A stretch of 64,000 nucleotides of DNA from Prosapia bicincta (lineage: Eukaryota > Arthropoda > Insecta > Hemiptera > Cercopidae). Each line of letters starts with the position of its first letter. Position 1 is the stretch's first letter. The DNA is taken from contig JBAIZL010000005.1 in assembly GCA_036971475.1 (NCBI GenBank), positions 174,711,386-174,775,385 on the forward strand, written 5' to 3'. The translations under genes and the position numbers were made by a program. Positions 49,141-62,023 of this stretch are shown piece after piece. The notes beneath the pieces were generated by a model. That model was not told where the DNA came from. It did no database searches and saw nothing but the letters and a program-made list of their open reading frames with translations.

Positions 49141-52100
49141 CCTCTAGCTTTTAATACTCTCTTATGGCTGTCTTTATTTTATTTAAAAGGCAATTTCAAG
49201 AAGTTATGACTACTTAAATACCGATAATATTAAGGTAAACAATTATTTGAACTTTGTTTACAAAGACTTTGAGTACAATCCTGATGTGTACTGCACACAC
49301 ATAAACTAGGCCAAGTTTACAGGCCGTCATAGATACGTGTAAGCCTAAGTAGATGGCATTGGTTATTTAAACTAACAATTGAGGGAGTTTAGCGAAATTT
49401 TAAATAAACCAAGTTAGTTGAGAAATAATTACATTACGTTTAACATGATTAATATAAATACTACATTAAAATTATTCAAAGTTTATAAAAAATACCTACA
49501 AATAGTTCAAAAAAGGTAAATGCACTAGTTTTTGTTTAGATTGAAAATTTTATAGGTTAAAAGAATAATACATTGCAATCTAACAACTTGAATACTGCTA
49601 CGTATTTTAAAGGATTCCATTTCTAAGAAATGTGTATGTCCCATGATTACAAAATTGACATTTTTTAAAGTGTAGGCCTACTAGTAAATAATAGTTAAAG
49701 TATTAGTTTCTAGAATTTGGCTGTTTGTTTATAAACTTTATAGGCTTACTAGTTTGCATTATGCAATCGAAAACTAGGCTAATAAAAACATTTTGAAACA
49801 CCTTAAGTTAAACATCTGGTCGTCCCGTTATCCGAAAACTCCCGTCTCATCATGGTTACTTTTAAAGTATATTTATTTTGAAATTCGTAAATCTCTACTA
49901 TTGTTGCAATTTCTGATAAGCAAACGATTTAGTTATAAACATATTTACGAAGGGTATATAAAATACATTCTCATTACATTTTAATTAATGCCCTTTTATT
50001 TTTGAGCGAATGTTCCTGCAATACGTAAATAATTTATTATTGAAGGGAAACCACCAAATCAATTTCCTCACCGTGAGTTAATCCTCTTCAGAGGGCGCTT
50101 TTGTTATACCCTATCACTATTGAGCTTGAGCAATATTTTACAGCAACCTTGTCTTCATATATTTCTCACGCAGCATCTCACAAATACGTAAATCCTAAAT
50201 AACAGAGTATTTAATAAGAATGATATGATTATAATATTCAACATAGGCCTATTATAAGCCCAATCTTCCTCAGAGTCCAAAATACTTAAGAAACAGAACA
50301 AATTAGTGTATCTCTATTTAATTATAATTCTATCCTATTCACCTAAGTATACATAAATCTAACCAGTAATATTTTTATTGAAAAATGTATAAAAATATCA
50401 CTGTTTTCCACGTTTCTCTGCCCCGAATTATGGATCTATTTTTGCTCTCACGATAAGCTTTTAATCTCTTTCCTGGAAGCTACTAACGGAGATGTGTTCC
50501 TTTTAGCATTAATATATATTTGACATACCTCATTGATTATTTACGATGAATTTATTTGCAAAAAATAGTTAAGCCTGGACTTAAAATTTTATTTATTTTT
50601 TTGGGTACTAGGAATAGTTTTAATGTGTACTGCTTTAGTCTAGTCGTTTGATTAGAAAAAGGTTTATTTTCCTTAAGCGTATCGCATTTTTTTCGTAAGG
50701 AAAGTACAAAAAATACAAAATTACAACGTAAATAGTCGGCAATATGATAGAACCCGAAAGCGCTCGGCGGTAAACTACCGAAAAATGTCAACGAAATTAT
50801 GACACTTATGGGGGATTGCTGGTACGGGAGACGTTCATCGCTATTTAACTTCAACTATTATGACATGACGCTTATAATATGTTGTCCCTTGGTACCTGTC
50901 AAGATCGGTAGATTACTGACCGTGAGCTCGCTTAATACCATAACATTTCAGTCATCGCCTAACGAGCGCCGTGTTGATGTGAATTCCCGTTATTGGACAT
51001 ATATTGTTGTATGAGCTGAGCTTTTGTAAGATTTGTTTTATTTTTATTTGCTACTCAAAGTGTAATGTTTTGTGTATACAGCTTGGTTTTAGATATCTGT
51101 TATTTAGGCTAAGTGAGCGTTATATCACAAAGAGTTTTTATTTAGCAACCCTATTTGTTTCTTCTTTCTTAAAGAAAGAATCAAACAATCGCTAATCGCC
51201 AAAAAAGAATCTATCGTTAATTCGCCTTCCATAAGAGTAGAATGAGACTTAGGTTCTGGTAGTGATGGTTCGACAGTAAGAGGGAGGAAGCATATGTAGT
51301 GATGTTTATTAAAGAAAAGAAAATACTTGTTCAAGCTCCAATTGACCTTTTTATCTTGCTCAAAAATATTTTTAGAGTCCATTAGCCAAACACATATATC
51401 CATTGTGTTTTTTCAGTCTTTTCAACAACTCTACAGTTGTAAAATTTCTAATTAAAAGATATAATAGAGGTAAAACTCAAACTCTTTATTGAAATTGTAA
51501 TATATATTAATACGAACAGAATCAAATTAGTATTGGAAAACTAACTATTAATTTAATTATAATTCTTTTCTTTTTTTTTTAAACAATGAGTTCAATAAGC
51601 TGTACGATTTTTATAGTAATTTTACAAGAATTGCATTTTACATCTATCCTTTTATTAATGAACTAGATAGAAAGAATGTAGGCAAATGGTTGATTTGCTA
51701 AAATTAAGAAATTTTTAAACATTTAAAAATTATAGTTCATGGTACTGAAGAATTTTTAGCTAATTTTTGTCTCAAGGTTTGTTGCATAGCTAATGACATG
51801 ATATCACACAGCATCATATAACACATAAATTATCATATAAAAGCCTCAGATATGCCATTGGTTTGATCCTGTGGATAACCTATTAGTAATAATGAGGTCA
51901 TACCTGAACATATTTTTAAAGTTATCAGTTGAACTTTTTAAAGTTTTAGTTTAAAGTTAGTTGATTCATCTTCACGTGAGCTACTAGTTTTTAACTAGAA
52001 ATACTTGTAAAAATGTTACACTTACCTTTAGTAACACTTACTTTTATAATGCACCCCCACCCAAACCTACAAAAACCTTGAGGTCACTTTCAGTGACAGT

Positions 52101-52490
52101 TAACACACTTCCCGAAACGGCCGTCTCAACAATTATAAAACCAAGTGCTACTATAGACAAGTGTAACATTTTTACATGTGTTTTTAGTATTTTTTAAGCT
52201 ACTGGGTACAATTTTCTAAGTAGGGCGCAATAGTAAACGTGTTGAGGGTTTATTATTCAGTGAGTGGTTGAGTAACAGAGGTTGAATTTAAAGTAACTGG
52301 TACTTAGCCTGTGCTTAGCACTCTTGTGTAAATATTTTAAAACTGTATGGTTGGGAAAATTTAAACCATAATATTTTTCTTACTGTAAAAAATTAGTATG
52401 CTAAGTTTTATTTTTCGTTTGTTATATATTTTCACAATGTTTTCTATTCGAAAGTAATTTATTTATAACAAATTAATCATTTTCTTTCAG
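49141..52490. other. Region between divergent BMP and oxidase genes, probable promoters and 5' exons
   Basis: No coding exon could be assigned. From about 50400 to 51000 the base composition is noticeably less AT-rich with several CpGs, unlike its surroundings, which would suit a promoter or first exon of the oxidase gene or of the BMP gene. No TATA/Inr pair is convincing. Confidence 0.35.
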
Positions 52491-52718
52491 ACATTTATCA
52501 AAATCTAAAGTTATAAATGCATGGAATTTTAAAAAAGAGAAACCTGTATGCCTTGACAAAAACCCTCAAATGTTATTAACTTTTGATGACCAAATACCTT
52601 CTGAATGGATTCAACCAAAGGTTATAATTATAGGAGCTGGAATGGCTGGATTATCAGCAGCCCATAGACTTGTACAATGTGGACTTTGCAATTTCACTAT
52701 ACTTGAAGCAAGCGATAG
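52491..52718 (+). CDS. Polyamine oxidase exon with FAD-binding motif
   Basis: After the acceptor TTTTCTTTCAG, one base completes a codon and 75 codons follow, ending GAT AG|GTATAA. The frame includes EWIQPKVIIIGAGMAGLSAA, the Rossmann GxGxxG of flavin amine oxidases, then FTILEASDR, whose glutamate binds the FAD ribose in this family. The split codon joins the next exon to read DR-PGGRIH, the conserved motif after the second strand. About 35 residues precede the FAD motif in this exon, so only a short N-terminal part should be missing. A first exon further upstream was not found. Confidence 0.93.
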
Positions 52719-52917
52719 GTATAAATATATGATTAAGTGTATTTGTATTTTGATTTACATCTCAAGAGTATAATTAAAGTATATTTATATTATATGTACT
52801 GTTGTATTTATTATTTATATTTCTCCTGAGAACTAAAAACATTGCTGAAAAAAACTATTTTTAGTAATTTTATCCAAAGTTATATAATTTTCTATAAGGA
52901 TTATCAATTTTTTTTAA

Positions 52918-53345
52918 AGTTGCTTGTTGTAATCATCTTGATTTCACTGAATAAACTATAAGTAATTATTGTGTAACTGAGTGAATACCATACAACTTAG
53001 CTGCTGACTTGTTTCATTTACGAAGCTAACCGTCTACTCATATAATTTTAGCATATTTAGGTGTTAGGTTTATTTTGGGGGATTGTGTGCTAAAGGAAAT
53101 GTGAAGAGAACTTTTGTATACCTTGAGTTTTACTGATTAAACTGTAAGTAATTATTGCTAACTAACTGAATACTTTGAAACTTAGCTGCTGACCCGTTAT
53201 GAAACAATCATTTCATTTACAAAGCTGAATGTATTCTGGTTACGTCTACTCTGAAGTAGACAGTCAGCTTCGTAAATGAGACAATTGTTTTGAAACACAT
53301 CAGCACGTAAGTTCTAAAGTATTCACTCAGTTATGCAATATTACT
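52918..53345. repeat. Dispersed repeat with palindrome (same family as 48609-48799)
   Basis: Shares GTTGCTTG-TGTAATCATC and the TGAATAC...GCTGAC-CGTT arms with the 48.6-kb copy. Its core forms inverted arms at 53163-53330, such as GAAACAATCATTTCATTTAC and its partner. Confidence 0.75.
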
Positions 53346-53506
53346 TACATTTTTTTAATGGGTAGCTTTCTAGATTGTGATGTATTTGGCTTAGATAGTT
53401 TAATTAGGTTTGACTTTTTAGAAACCTGTATTTGGTTTTCAAAAAATATTGCATTTTGACCAAAGTTTTTGTATTCTTTAAAAGTTACTTATTAATAATG
53501 TATTAC

Positions 53507-53686
53507 GTTCTGTAACGGACTAGGTTACTTGGGAAATAATAATTGAAAATTTTTAAAATACAAAGTTATACAATTTATTAATCAATGAAAAATTACAAAA
53601 GAACAAATGACACCAATGTGTCGAGTAATTAACTTTTAATTACTGCTAACTATTCCATACATTTTAATTACTTATTAACCTTTAAA

Positions 53687-53737
<51 letters not shown>

Positions 53738-54508
53738 GAAGGTAGTAACTTAAGTTTTCCAATTTAATTTCAGAAGAGAATATTCAAAAGACAATTTCTA
53801 CCGTTCATGTGTTAACCGTTTATCATTTAAAATTAAACTTAGTTAACATTAAGATACATTTTCTTTATTATTATCTAAAACGTACCTGGTTGTGCACATT
53901 ACTTGTAAAACACTATAACACATACCATTAATTATTGCACATCGATTTTGTACACTAATCACTGCACATCGCTTTTGGAATCAGTGCTCTTAAACAAAAA
54001 TGATATAAACTTTTACTTATTTGAAACACATAAATAATCGCTTCTGACTTCTTCTTTAGTTGCGTTTATAAAATTTGGTACCGGCTTTGACATCTTAAAT
54101 TTTGAATACTGGAAGCTTATAAATTTCTAAGTTATGTCCGAAAGTGCCATCACGTCCATCTCATTCAAAGACTTTTGGAGAAGTGGGGTCATTGCAAGGA
54201 CACGCTAACTGAAATTTTCAAACAAACTCCCACCCTTATTTATATATATGAATATTCTGATTGGTTCACAAGTATCGCCTAATGCTTACGTCACATGGCG
54301 TGATGTGGTTAATTACCCTAAGTTACTAACTCGTACGATATTTTTCTATTTCGCCCGCTAGGAGCGCTTACCACCTACGCTAGCTTCACAATGTGCACCA
54401 ATAAAACAAAAATTTTATTTTATATTGGGACGATATAATTATTAAATAAAAATTAAATATATAAATGAATTTATATGTAACACGTTATTTTTAAGAGTGT
54501 TACAGTTC
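53507..54508. mobile_element. Solo LTR of an LTR retrotransposon
   Basis: A 994-bp unit starts TGTAACGGACTAGG and ends AAGAGTGTTACA, with GTTC on both sides (53507-53510 and 54505-54508). TG...CA ends and a 4-bp duplication without an internal region indicate a solo LTR left by recombination. It contains a TA microsatellite. It lies in the oxidase intron. Confidence 0.8.
53691..53733. repeat. (TA)n microsatellite
   Basis: TA units inside the solo LTR. Confidence 0.95.
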
Positions 54509-55126
54509 ATAATTAATTATATATTCTTTTCAGGGCAAAGTGAGGAAGACTTGAGGGTAATTAAACTCTTTTCCAGAAGAATTATGAAGTTTCTTTTTAA
54601 TGTTTTATATGTTACAAATATTGTTTTAAATAGGCCAGACTTTTTTTAAAAAATTAATTATTAATTTAAATCTCATAAGGAGGTAAATCTCAAACAAGTT
54701 GACCAGAACCTTTAAGTTGTTAATAAATATGTACAACATAATATTAGTAAATACTGTATAGTTCAGTTCCATCCCAAATGGTAACCAGCCCTTTAGTTTG
54801 CGTTGTTAAGATATTACCTACATTCTGCATTAGAATCATTGTTATAAATATTTTCAGATTTTTTTGTTTAATAAATTCACTTAAACTTTTGAACATACAT
54901 AAGTACATTGCACTTGCTTATAGTAGCACACATCAAAGTAGTAGCTTTATTGTTTAATGAGAATAATCGTTTCAAGAGATGTCTCATTAAGAAAATACCT
55001 CAATAGACACATCTCCTAAAATGAGTTCCCTGAATAAACAACAGAAATAATTGCCATTATAAGCAAGTGTTACAAATTAATACATGTTTAAGTATCAGGT
55101 TGAAGATAGAATTAAATAGTGAGTCA

Positions 55127-55175
55127 CTGATGAAGATTGCCACATAGCAATCTAAAACGTTCTGTCTCAGTAAGA
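55127..55175 (+). repeat. Penelope terminal-repeat fragment with decayed hammerhead core
   Basis: CTGATGA at 55127-55133 is followed by a perfect 7-bp hairpin (AGATTGC / GCAATCT), then TAAAACG instead of GAAAACG, and TTCTGTCTCAGTAAG as in the 33.7-kb copy. The change at the invariant G would be expected to abolish cleavage. Confidence 0.65.
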
Positions 55176-55842
55176 TTTCACAAATTTACAAAATTTAAAG
55201 TTTGGATAGTCATAAACTATTGTTAAAGTGAATAATTAAGATTCACCAAAAGTAATGGACTACAAAGTTCAAAAGAATAAAACAATTTAAAAAATTTTAG
55301 AAATTACACAATTTCTGTAAATTATGTACACAAATTTCACAAGAGTGTATATTTTCAATTTTCTGTCTATATCGTACTTTTCTTATAAATGTGAAGCAGC
55401 TAATTGTTTAAGAGCTGTGGAGAATGAATATATTTTCATTATTTTTATAAATAAAATTTAAACCCAGTTGGCTGGTATCAAATTGGCTAGATTAGTATAA
55501 TGTGTAGTATGTTGAAAAGTGGTACAATAGAACCTCACTAACTTGACAATTATTGATGGCCTTGTCAGTCACTGATGTTTTCACATAAATTTTTATGCAC
55601 AAAGCCAATGTTTTCATAACAGCGGTGTATTTGATTACCCTTGAAATGAAACATGCCTCCAGAAGACATTTCATAAATTGCAAGCATTGACCTATGCCAT
55701 TATTTGGACTCACCTGCTTTTCATTCACCTTCACTTGAGTTGCTAACTCACATTTATAGTTGCTTCAGCCTGGCATTAATCCTCAGTTGTAAAAAAAATT
55801 CAGTATCCTTCTTTTTAAAAATGTTGTTTTAAATGGCACAGT

Positions 55843-56180
55843 GTGTCTTACACTAAAAATATTTTCCGTGATATTATTGGATGGATTTCTGAATCGTGGA
55901 ACGAATTTCACCCTATAACTCTTGAACACTTATGGAGACAGCTTTTGAACTATTTGCACAATAGGTTTTCTGGTGAATTGGAAGAGCCTGACAGTAATTC
56001 TAAATTGATCAGCATTATAAAAAAAATACCTGTATGCGATGAACCAGTGTACCATTTTGAGAAGGAGAAATAATTGTTGCTAAGCATATTAAAGAAGAGA
56101 TAAGGAGAAAGACAACTCTGATGATGTCAAAGAAAATGGTCCACAAGCAGGAAGGATTACTAACAGTGATGGCATATAAC
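55843..56180 (+). pseudogene. Tigger/jerky-type transposase C-terminal remnant
   Basis: The frame reads NIFRDIIGWISESWNEFHP, then ITLEHLWRQLL, matching the helical end of Tigger transposases (AW-x-x-V...T-x-x-x-x-W+K/Q). An acidic or charged tail follows with a frameshift. The upstream catalytic region is gone. Confidence 0.7.
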
Positions 56181-56394
56181 AAATTGATGGAGTATTGTTA
56201 GTATTGGTATCTTGTTCTGAGTTTGGTTATTTTATGTTAGATATTCATTATAAGTACTGTGATATATTTAATAGGGGTAGGCTATATAGCAAGAGGGAGG
56301 AAATGAAATCGTTCAGTAAAAATTCATCAAATTTGAAGGAATGAACTGTGTTTCTTCATGTCCTGTACTGTGTTATTCAATCTTAATGTTCTGA

Positions 56395-56877
56395 ATAACT
56401 GACAGTGGCGGACTTCCCATTAGGCACACTAGGCACGTACCTATGGGCGCAGCCTCGAGGGGGTGGCAGGCAGCAAAAAAAATTTTTTTTTGTACCGATG
56501 AGTTTTAGTGACAATAGTAATAGTACCTAGTTAAATTTGGTGAGTGTCATAATGTGAACCTCAGTTAAATCAGTGGTGGATCCAACAGGGGGGGCGCCCC
56601 CCCTGAGAATAGAAAACCTCCTTTTATTTTATTGTTTTTTAATTTTATTGATGAAACCAAAATAAATTTTTAAATTTATTTTTATAAAAAGTCTTTAAAT
56701 AATATCTTATCTATATCTCTTTGAACAGGCATGAAAACGGATTCGTATGGTGAAAAATTAAAATTATTATATTACGTTGGGATGTTTCCAATAAATTCAC
56801 GAACGGGGCGCAAATGGGCGGCCGGCCGAATTGTGCCTAGGGGCGGGACCATGGCAAAGTCCGCCACTGATAACTGA
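56395..56877. mobile_element. hAT-type MITE
   Basis: Inverted ends CAGTGGCGGACTT at both sides with the perfect 8-bp duplication ATAACTGA at 56395-56402 and 56870-56877, the hAT signature. The 467-bp body is non-coding, with GC-rich ends and an AT-rich middle. An internal CAGTGGTGGATCCAAC near 56573 resembles another hAT end. Confidence 0.93.
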
Positions 56878-57122
56878 ATAGCATAAGAACTCTGCAATCA
56901 TCTAGTCTATATTGTGTCAAGTTACCTAGGTTCTATTGTATCTTGAGGGTGTTGTTCTTAGCCTTTTCTTTACACATTGTGTTTGTGATAAACCTTGCTG
57001 GTTAAGTAATGTAATTGCCTCTACAGTACCCTTTTAGTATACTTTCTAACTATTTGATGCAAAATTAAAAACAACACTTGTGTATGACATTCTCATTAAA
57101 TATGTATATATATATTTGTAAA

Positions 57123-57125
<3 letters not shown>

Positions 57126-57214
<89 letters not shown>
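57126..57214. repeat. (TA)n microsatellite
   Basis: About 43 TA units, 190 bases before the oxidase exon acceptor. Confidence 0.97.
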
Positions 57215-57216
<2 letters not shown>

Positions 57217-57401
57217 CTAAATGTATTTTCTACATTTAACTTCAGCCCACAGAATAAGAAAACATTAATTTAGTAATTTAGGTGTGAGAGAAATTTAATT
57301 TTTTAAGTTTAAAGAAATTTGTTTATTGATTCTATGGTTAACTCAGGATTTAGTTAAATGTAACATTTTCTTTTCTAAAAAGTGTTTTAATTTGCTTACA
57401 G

Positions 57402-58728
57402 ACCTGGAGGCAGAATCCACTCAACTTGGATTGCCGATTGTATAGCAGAATTAGGGGCTATGTGGATACAAGGTGCTAGTTATGCAAATTCAGTTTATAG
57501 TTTGGCTTGTATGGAAGGTCTATTGAAAGCACCTTTGCCAAGAAATTATCCATCAAAAGGTATTTTCTATACATTAGGTGGAAGAACCTTGGATACATCT
57601 ATCGTAAACATGGCTTATGGTACATTCTGTCAAATTGAAAGTGAAGCATTTGCTATACACAGTAATAATGATGTTTGTGAAACAGTGTCTTTAGGAAAAT
57701 TCATTGAAGAGCGTATTGAAAAAGAGATAGTGAATTTTCCTGAGATATTCAGAATGGATGCTAAGTTAATACTGTATGGCTACATGAATTCATTGAAAGT
57801 TAAACTAGGTGAAGATTTAAATGCAGTGAAAGCTAGCTTATATGGCAGTTCCTCAACTCCACCTGGTGGTGATGTACGAATACCTTTAGGTTTTGGAGGA
57901 GTCCTTGCACCATTGTTAAGAGATCTTCCTGATTGTTCAATTAACTATTGTAAACGGGTACAGTTCATTCGTTGGGGAACAGCATCAAAAGAGTGTCCTA
58001 GAGCTGTTATTACTTGTTGTGATGGTTCACAATACACAGCTGACTATGTTATTTTAACGGTTCCTCTGGGCGTTTTAAAGCAACAACTCAATGATTTTTT
58101 TTGTCCTGAGCTACCAGCAAAGAAAGTTGAAGCCATTAAAAACTTAGGATTTGGACACGTGAATAAATTGTATCTCTATTTCAAAGATCCGATGTGGACT
58201 AGTGATGATGGAGATGTTTATTTTGCATTTTCTCCTAGTGATGTGAAATACCGGAATGATTGGACAAAAGGATTAAGTGCGTTGGTAAGAGTACCTGACA
58301 GCGAACAAGTCTTATATGGTGTGATAGGTGGTAAAGATGCAATTGAGATGGAGAAAAGATCTGATAATGAAATTCTTGATGACATTAAGAATCTGATGTC
58401 CTTTTACACAGGGAATCCTGATTTTCCAGCTGCAAATAGTATTTTAAGATCTTCCTGGTCAACTAATGTTTTTTTCAATGGAGCCTATACTTATCTAGGT
58501 TTAAATTCTTGTTTAGGCCATCTCCGAGATCTTGCTGAGCCTGTACCAGAACCGTATGATGATGAAGCATCCATCATTCTTTTTGCTGGAGAACATACTT
58601 GTTCAAAAAACTATTCAACTGTACAAGGAGCAAGAGATAGTGGGATTAGAGAAGCTGAAAGAGTAATATCATATACAAAAAAATTCAAAGGACCTCCAGT
58701 AAAAGTTGAATGTCCGCCTTGTAATTAA
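57402..58728 (+). CDS. Polyamine oxidase (spermine oxidase / N1-acetylpolyamine oxidase-like), main exon
   Basis: Acceptor TTTGCTTACAG|ACC, then 441 codons to TAA. The product would be an FAD enzyme that oxidises spermine or acetylated polyamines, releasing hydrogen peroxide and an aldehyde. Visible: PGGRIHSTWIADCIAELGAM followed by WIQG (FAD/substrate site), a middle substrate domain, VILTVPLGVLK, GFGHVNKLYLYF, a tail with WSTNVFFNGAYTYLG, and FAGEHTCSKNYSTVQGARDS, the second FAD-binding motif. The two exons give at least 517 residues, a normal family length. It ends CPPCN, so there is no SKL-type peroxisomal signal; a cytosolic or nuclear enzyme is more likely. Insect relatives are often called anon-37Cs. 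Spermine oxidase and PAOX cannot be told apart here. Confidence 0.95.
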
Positions 58729-58826
58729 AAAAGAAAATGTACACTAAAAGAGTAGTAAAGTTATTCTGGTTACTCAAATATTAGGCCTGGATGAATAATC
58801 CATAGAAATAGAATATCGTGTGTATG

Positions 58827-58832
58827 AATAAA
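58827..58832 (+). promoter_or_regulatory. Polyadenylation signal AATAAA of the oxidase gene
   Basis: First AATAAA after the stop codon (about 100 bases downstream). A second cluster lies near 59040. Confidence 0.5.
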
Positions 58833-58839
58833 TTATATT

Positions 58840-60696
58840 TAAATAGGCTACTGTATAATTTATCTAAGTAGATATATTTCAGATAAATTTACTGTAAATA
58901 TTGAACTTGAGTTTATAATTCAAGTAACGACCTTTTCTCATCATTAATTTAATTACCTAATGAGTTTCTTATAAATTTCTTATGGTCCAGGCATATAAAA
59001 ATTTCTCCTATAGAGATGCTACATTAGATTGTTTATTGTCAATAAATAAAGAGCGACTGAAGTAAATAAATGTCTTTTAGTTTTCTGAGAATATGTTATC
59101 TAGTGTTGATCAAACTGGTAAGAATCCATTCTGGTTCTCAGCCTCTTTTTCCTAGACATTTTCATTAAACTTTTATGAACAGCAGTAGAGAAAACCTTAT
59201 AAAACATAACTACTGTATTAAAGCTCTTTGGTAGTGTTTTTTTTAAAATTGTTTTTTAAGCATTGGCCAAATATTGCTTTCAACCACTGAACAGGCATCT
59301 CCCAACAGTAGATATTTGTCGTTCCATATGTCTGCACTTTAGTTTGTTAAACTTATATAGCTTGTGCTAAATATAACTGGAAAATGACTAAATATAACTG
59401 GACAAGTGGGAAATGAAAGTGGGATAGAGGATTTTAGAGGTTTATAAGGAAGAACATATTGAGATAAGTTGACCCTCACTCAGTGCTTCTTTTCTAACTA
59501 CTTTTCTATCTTCACAGTGCTTCTTAGAAAATTGAAGAAAACCCAGAGGAATTTATGGAACTTTTTTGATTCTACATTTGGGACATTCATTTCAGCATGA
59601 ACATTAGCACCATTAAAAAAAAAATTCTTGGATAAAAAGATAAAGAAATGATGATCTTGGTGAGAAATATATAATAAACATATTGGTGGACCAAATTAAA
59701 CGTAAGGCTAGCTATTTTTCTGTATTGAACTTAAACATTTGATTTGCTTGATAAAGACAGATATCAATGCAATTGCAGATATTAGAGATAGGATCTTGGC
59801 AGAAAAAAAATTTTTGTTTGGGCTGAAGATGGTTTTAAATATGAAACGACTCTCCAGAAGAGCTTCATTAATTGTACATAAAAAGGAGTTAAGCTGACTA
59901 AGATGTCAATGAGGCATTATCCCCCCATGGTTAAGTAAAGAGAATAATAGGCATGTGAGGGAAAATATAATAATAGTTTTTGGTTCAGTTAGATATGGAA
60001 AACAATGATTACCTACATCATAAAAGCACACCTTGTAAAATACATTTAATTAGGATATATTAGATTTAAGGAGATGTGTAAAAAGATAAGCCATCACAAG
60101 TTCTAATACAACTTAGGGTGAGCGAGAAGATGGAAACAGTCTGAAGAAAAGGCTCAAACTTGGACGACTGGATACCATGGATTTGAAATCACAAAACTTT
60201 GAGGGACAAATGCTTGAGAAGGACATTGGATGCAATTAATTTGTCCCCAAGTTTTTAACAAATTATATTATCCATCACTGTTAGTGGCTTTATTTAATAT
60301 TCTAAAAATTAAACATTAACCAACAAATAAAAAAAATATTAGTTTTTAAACAACAGAGATAGATTTTCATAATTTCAAGATAGTTTAAAATAGTATACTG
60401 ACCATTAAACATAAATATTATTCATGAAACCCCAAACCCTTGTTTTACCATACATTTTAAGCCCTATTAATTTAAAAGTCTTTTACTTTTAAAATTGTTA
60501 ATAACCCATTACATGTTTGATGTTGATAAAAAACAACATAAATCAACATAAATTGATGTTAAAAACTTTGTGTTTGGACTTATTAAATTAATGAACTGGC
60601 TAAATCACAATTTAAGTAAATTTATAGAGCTCTTACTTTTTGATTACAATAAGCCATATTCATCAGAGACACTGAAGGAGTAAATTTAATAGAAGT
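58840..60696. other. Downstream of the oxidase gene, no gene recognised
   Basis: 3' UTR and intergenic sequence. The 59240-60260 part is less AT-rich and may be a decayed transposon, but no frame or terminal repeat can be supported. Confidence 0.45.
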
Positions 60697-61339
60697 CAGG
60701 CACGTATCCAAGGGGGGGGCGATGGGGCGATCGCCCCCCCAACCCTCAAGAACTTTGGGTTAAAAATTGACAATATATTATTAAATTAGGACTTTCTATT
60801 AAATTAGACATTAAATTAAGTTAATTCGTCTTTTAATGTAAATAAAAAATAAAATTTCAATTTTTAATTTGAAAATGTGACGCGTTCCCTCGGCATACCC
60901 TCGTAAACGTCTAAACGTTTTAACAACAGATAGCGCTAGTGAATCTTAGTCTCGAACATATGATTTTCAATACGTAATTTTGCAAGCGTAATATTCGCAG
61001 TTGACTCCGGAATTGTTCGTGTTGGAAGAATAACTACTTATATTAATTAATAAACCATTTTTATAATACTAGCTTATTATGAAATTAATAATATTCTCTA
61101 GCCATAAGTGTTATCGAAACTGGAATAATTATTTATTAAAAAGTCTAATTTGCTGCGAATCTTTATCACGTTACCGATTTCTAACGTAAGCGTAGAAAGA
61201 ACTTTTTCTGTTCTATGTTTTACATACACGCACACGCACGCGCGCACACACACATATTTTATATATATATATACATATATATATACAGTATAATGCATCG
61301 ATCGCCCCCCCCCAAAGCAAGTCGCTGGATACGCGCCTG
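60697..61339. mobile_element. Probable hAT-like MITE
   Basis: Inverted ends CAGGCACGTATCCA and CAGGCGCGTATCCA, each followed by G-runs and GATCGCCCC, bound a 643-bp non-coding body. GAAGT occurs at both flanks, but a full 8-bp duplication is not evident. It contains CA and TA microsatellites (61220-61285). Confidence 0.7.
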
Positions 61340-61428
61340 GAAGTAGTAACAGAAGTAAATATTTAAATCCAAGAGTATTATTAGTTGCAAATCTAATTGC
61401 TGGATTGAAACAAAAACAAGAATTTGGA

Positions 61429-61429
<1 letters not shown>

Positions 61430-61487
<58 letters not shown>

Positions 61488-61860
61488 GGACTAGGAGACT
61501 GACAGACTTACCTTGGTAAGAGTCCACTCTGTAGTCTTCAAATAGAAACACATAAAAGCACTTAACCAATGATATATTTCAACCACACAGTGGTCTTTGT
61601 CAATCAAAGAGGAAACACAAAAAGAAATATGAGAGAATGAAATAAAATAAATATGATATTTATTTTATTTCATTCTCTTGTATTTCTCTTTGATTGACAA
61701 AGACCACTGTGTGGTTGAAATTTATCATTGGTTAAGTGCTTTTATGTGTTTCTATTTCAAGACTACAGAGTGGACTCTTACCAAGGTAAGTCTGTCAGTC
61801 TCCTAGTCCAAAAAATCTAATTAATCTTTACCAACCAAAACTAACCTATAAATATAAATA
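61430..61860. repeat. Penelope terminal repeats as a head-to-head palindrome, with (TA)n(GA)n
   Basis: TA units and GA units (61430-61481) precede a 160-base arm (GACTAGGAGACTGACAGACT through CAATCAAAGAG) that returns inverted at 61680-61815. Each arm is a close copy of 1857-2000 beside the Penelope coding remnant. Confidence 0.9.
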
Positions 61861-61948
61861 GATGCCCAAGGATGATGGCACAACCAGTCATTGAAAGTTA
61901 GCTCGCATAAATACCAAGTAAGATTCTTGTTTAAGTACATAAGTGAAA

Positions 61949-61952
<4 letters not shown>

Positions 61953-62021
<69 letters not shown>
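61953..62021. repeat. (TA)n(TG)n compound microsatellite
   Basis: TA units pass directly into TG units. Confidence 0.95.

Positions 62022-62023
<2 letters not shown>

Larger units (their letters stand above)
55523..56940 (+). mobile_element. Tigger/pogo-like element carrying a nested hAT MITE
   Basis: Ends CAATAGAACCTCACTAACTT on the left and, inverted, CAATAGAACCTAGGTAACTT on the right, with TA duplications. It includes a transposase tail (55843-56073 and beyond) and is interrupted at 56403-56869 by a hAT-type MITE. The whole lies in the oxidase intron. Confidence 0.8.

Noticed and set aside
50051..50110. CTGAAGA...CTCAC-GTGAG-GAAA on the minus strand as another hammerhead
   Set aside because: The hairpin is separated from the core by seven unpaired bases and neither stem I nor stem III pairs convincingly.
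51125..51403. Minus-strand frame as a 5' exon of the BMP gene
   Set aside because: Part of it looks protein-like, but there is no signal peptide, prodomain motif or clear splice pair in a matching phase.
61098..61298. Minus-strand 66-residue frame
   Set aside because: It runs through CA/TA microsatellites inside a hAT-like MITE and has no protein-like pattern.
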